Of a DNA stretch of 13,563 nt, positions 13,148 to 13,563 are shown piece by piece. Positions within the stretch are counted from its first letter, which is position 1; each line of letters starts with the position of its first letter. The DNA comes from Actinobacteria bacterium UBA4719 (GTDB taxonomy: Bacteria; Actinomycetota; Actinomycetes; Actinomycetales; Dermatophilaceae). A program made the position numbers and the translations under genes. The notes beneath the pieces are model-generated. The model had not been told where the DNA came from. It did no database searches and worked only from the letters and a program-made list of their open reading frames with translations. The stretch covers positions 13,938 to 27,500 of the forward strand of contig DHJN01000084.1 of NCBI GenBank assembly GCA_002404345.1. Reading direction: 5' to 3'.

Positions 13148-13563
13148 GGCGCGCCCATGGGCAGTTGGGTGTGTTCGTTCCCGTCTCCATCCGACTGCAC
13201 CGACTGCGCCGACTGCGCCGACTGCGCCAACTGTGCCCCAGTTGGTGCAGTCAGTGCAGTTAGAGAGTCTCCCCTAGGCGTTTGCTCCCACTGTGCTCCA
13301 ACTGGCGGTTCGGGCATTTCCCAGTACGTGACCCGAGGGAACCCGCTGCTCGTCACGTTGAGCTTTAGCTTTGCTCGTGCACGCTTGATGGAGTCGACGC
13401 TGTGGCCTGCCCTGCCTCCTTCCTTCTTGGCATCAGCACTGAGCACCTGGCCGCCGCCTATGGCGAGGAAGTCGGTGAGCCAACCTGCCGCCTCGCTCGT
13501 GGCGGTCCTGTCTTCGCCGGTGTCCGCAGCCCTGCGCATCGTGTCGCCGATGCTGGTGGCCAG
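13144..13563 (-). CDS. C-terminus of a probable phage/satellite replicative primase-helicase (partial)
   Basis: The frame is open to the right edge (LATSIGDTMRR...), so the gene begins outside the window; the ATG at 13539 is internal. The visible part, EAAGWLTDFLAIGGGQVLSADAKKEG...HSVDSIKRARAKLKLNVTSSGFPRVTYWEMP, matches the winged-helix-like tail (E-x-x-x-W-L-x-x-x-L...S-x-x-x-K-R-A-x-x-x-L...S-G-F) common at the C-terminus of RepA-like AAA ATPases and bifunctional primase/polymerases of actinobacterial elements. Then comes a low-complexity tail with LAQSAQSAQSVQS. Inference on the main enzyme activity rests on this tail only. It overlaps the whiB-like gene by ATGA. Confidence 0.65.
   Translation of the reverse strand: MATSIGDTMRRAADTGEDRTATSEAAGWLTDFLAIGGGQVLSADAKKEGGRAGHSVDSIKRARAKLKLNVTSSGFPRVTYWEMPEPPVGAQWEQTPRGDSLTALTAPTGAQLAQSAQSAQSVQSDGDGNEHTQLPMGAP
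13193..13252. repeat. 9-bp tandem repeat and 14-bp hairpin inside the primase-like gene tail
   Basis: Five 9-base units (gactgcacc, three gactgcgcc, aactgtgcc) run from 13193 to 13237 and encode the AQS repeats. The last units form the left arm of an inverted repeat, 13220-13233 with 13239-13252, with 13 Watson-Crick pairs, one G-T pair and a 5-base loop. Confidence 0.85.

Larger units (their letters stand above)
8480..13563. mobile_element. phage satellite-like integrated element (left end; continues past window)
   Basis: Left boundary is set at the glnA1 remnant. Content: arm-like repeats, a small plus-strand gene, a HicA-like gene pair, HK97-fold major capsid, a string of small coupled genes including a ribbon-helix-helix protein, a WhiB-like regulator and a primase/helicase C-terminus. 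Nearly all genes read toward the left boundary. No portal, large terminase, protease or tail gene is seen in the 5 kb shown. The integrase and right boundary are outside the window, so completeness cannot be judged. Confidence 0.7.

Overview
The window is high-GC actinobacterial DNA, probably from a Micrococcales host such as an Intrasporangiaceae/Dermatophilaceae relative (inferred from composition, codon use and the glnA2-glnE order; not proven). It has two halves.

Left half, about 1-8480: chromosome. After the last 18 codons of an unidentified upstream gene come a phytoene-desaturase-like FAD oxidoreductase split by an in-frame TGA and carrying a 6-copy 15-bp in-frame tandem repeat; glnA2 (non-adenylylated type glutamine synthetase) with a GlnR-like box upstream; glnE (glutamine synthetase adenylyltransferase/adenylyl-removing enzyme); an MFS exporter; and, on the minus strand, a DUF1918-DUF1876 fusion protein. 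Four genes show TAnnnT 6-7 bases before the start codon, the layout of leaderless actinobacterial promoters. Three gene ends (glnA2, glnE, and the MFS/DUF1918 junction) carry unrelated short tandem repeats that overlap or touch the stop codon.

Right half, about 8480-13563: the left end of an integrated phage-like element, continuing past the window. At 8480-8503 the minus strand encodes only the last residues of a protein, FEMYYDI-stop, followed downstream by a strong orphan hairpin terminator. This looks like the 3' end of glnA1, which lies convergent to glnE in mycobacteria. I infer that the element integrated into the 3' end of glnA1, the substrate gene of GlnE. The element carries, from its left end, an integrase-arm-like repeat zone, a small plus-strand protein, a coupled HicA-like/partner gene pair with lower GC, a structured non-coding stretch, an HK97-fold major capsid gene, five small upstream genes, then a WhiB-like gene and the C-terminus of a probable replicative primase/helicase.

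From a ribbon-helix-helix protein at 12544 to the capsid stop at 9943, six genes are linked head-to-tail by 4-base ATGA/GTGA overlaps, which supports two 36-residue ORFs that a length cut-off would miss. No portal, large terminase, prohead protease or tail gene is seen beside the capsid gene. With replication and regulatory genes next to it, this suggests a capsid-encoding phage satellite (loosely like phiRv1 or capsid-forming PICIs) rather than a complete prophage. The integrase and the other attachment site should lie to the right of the window.
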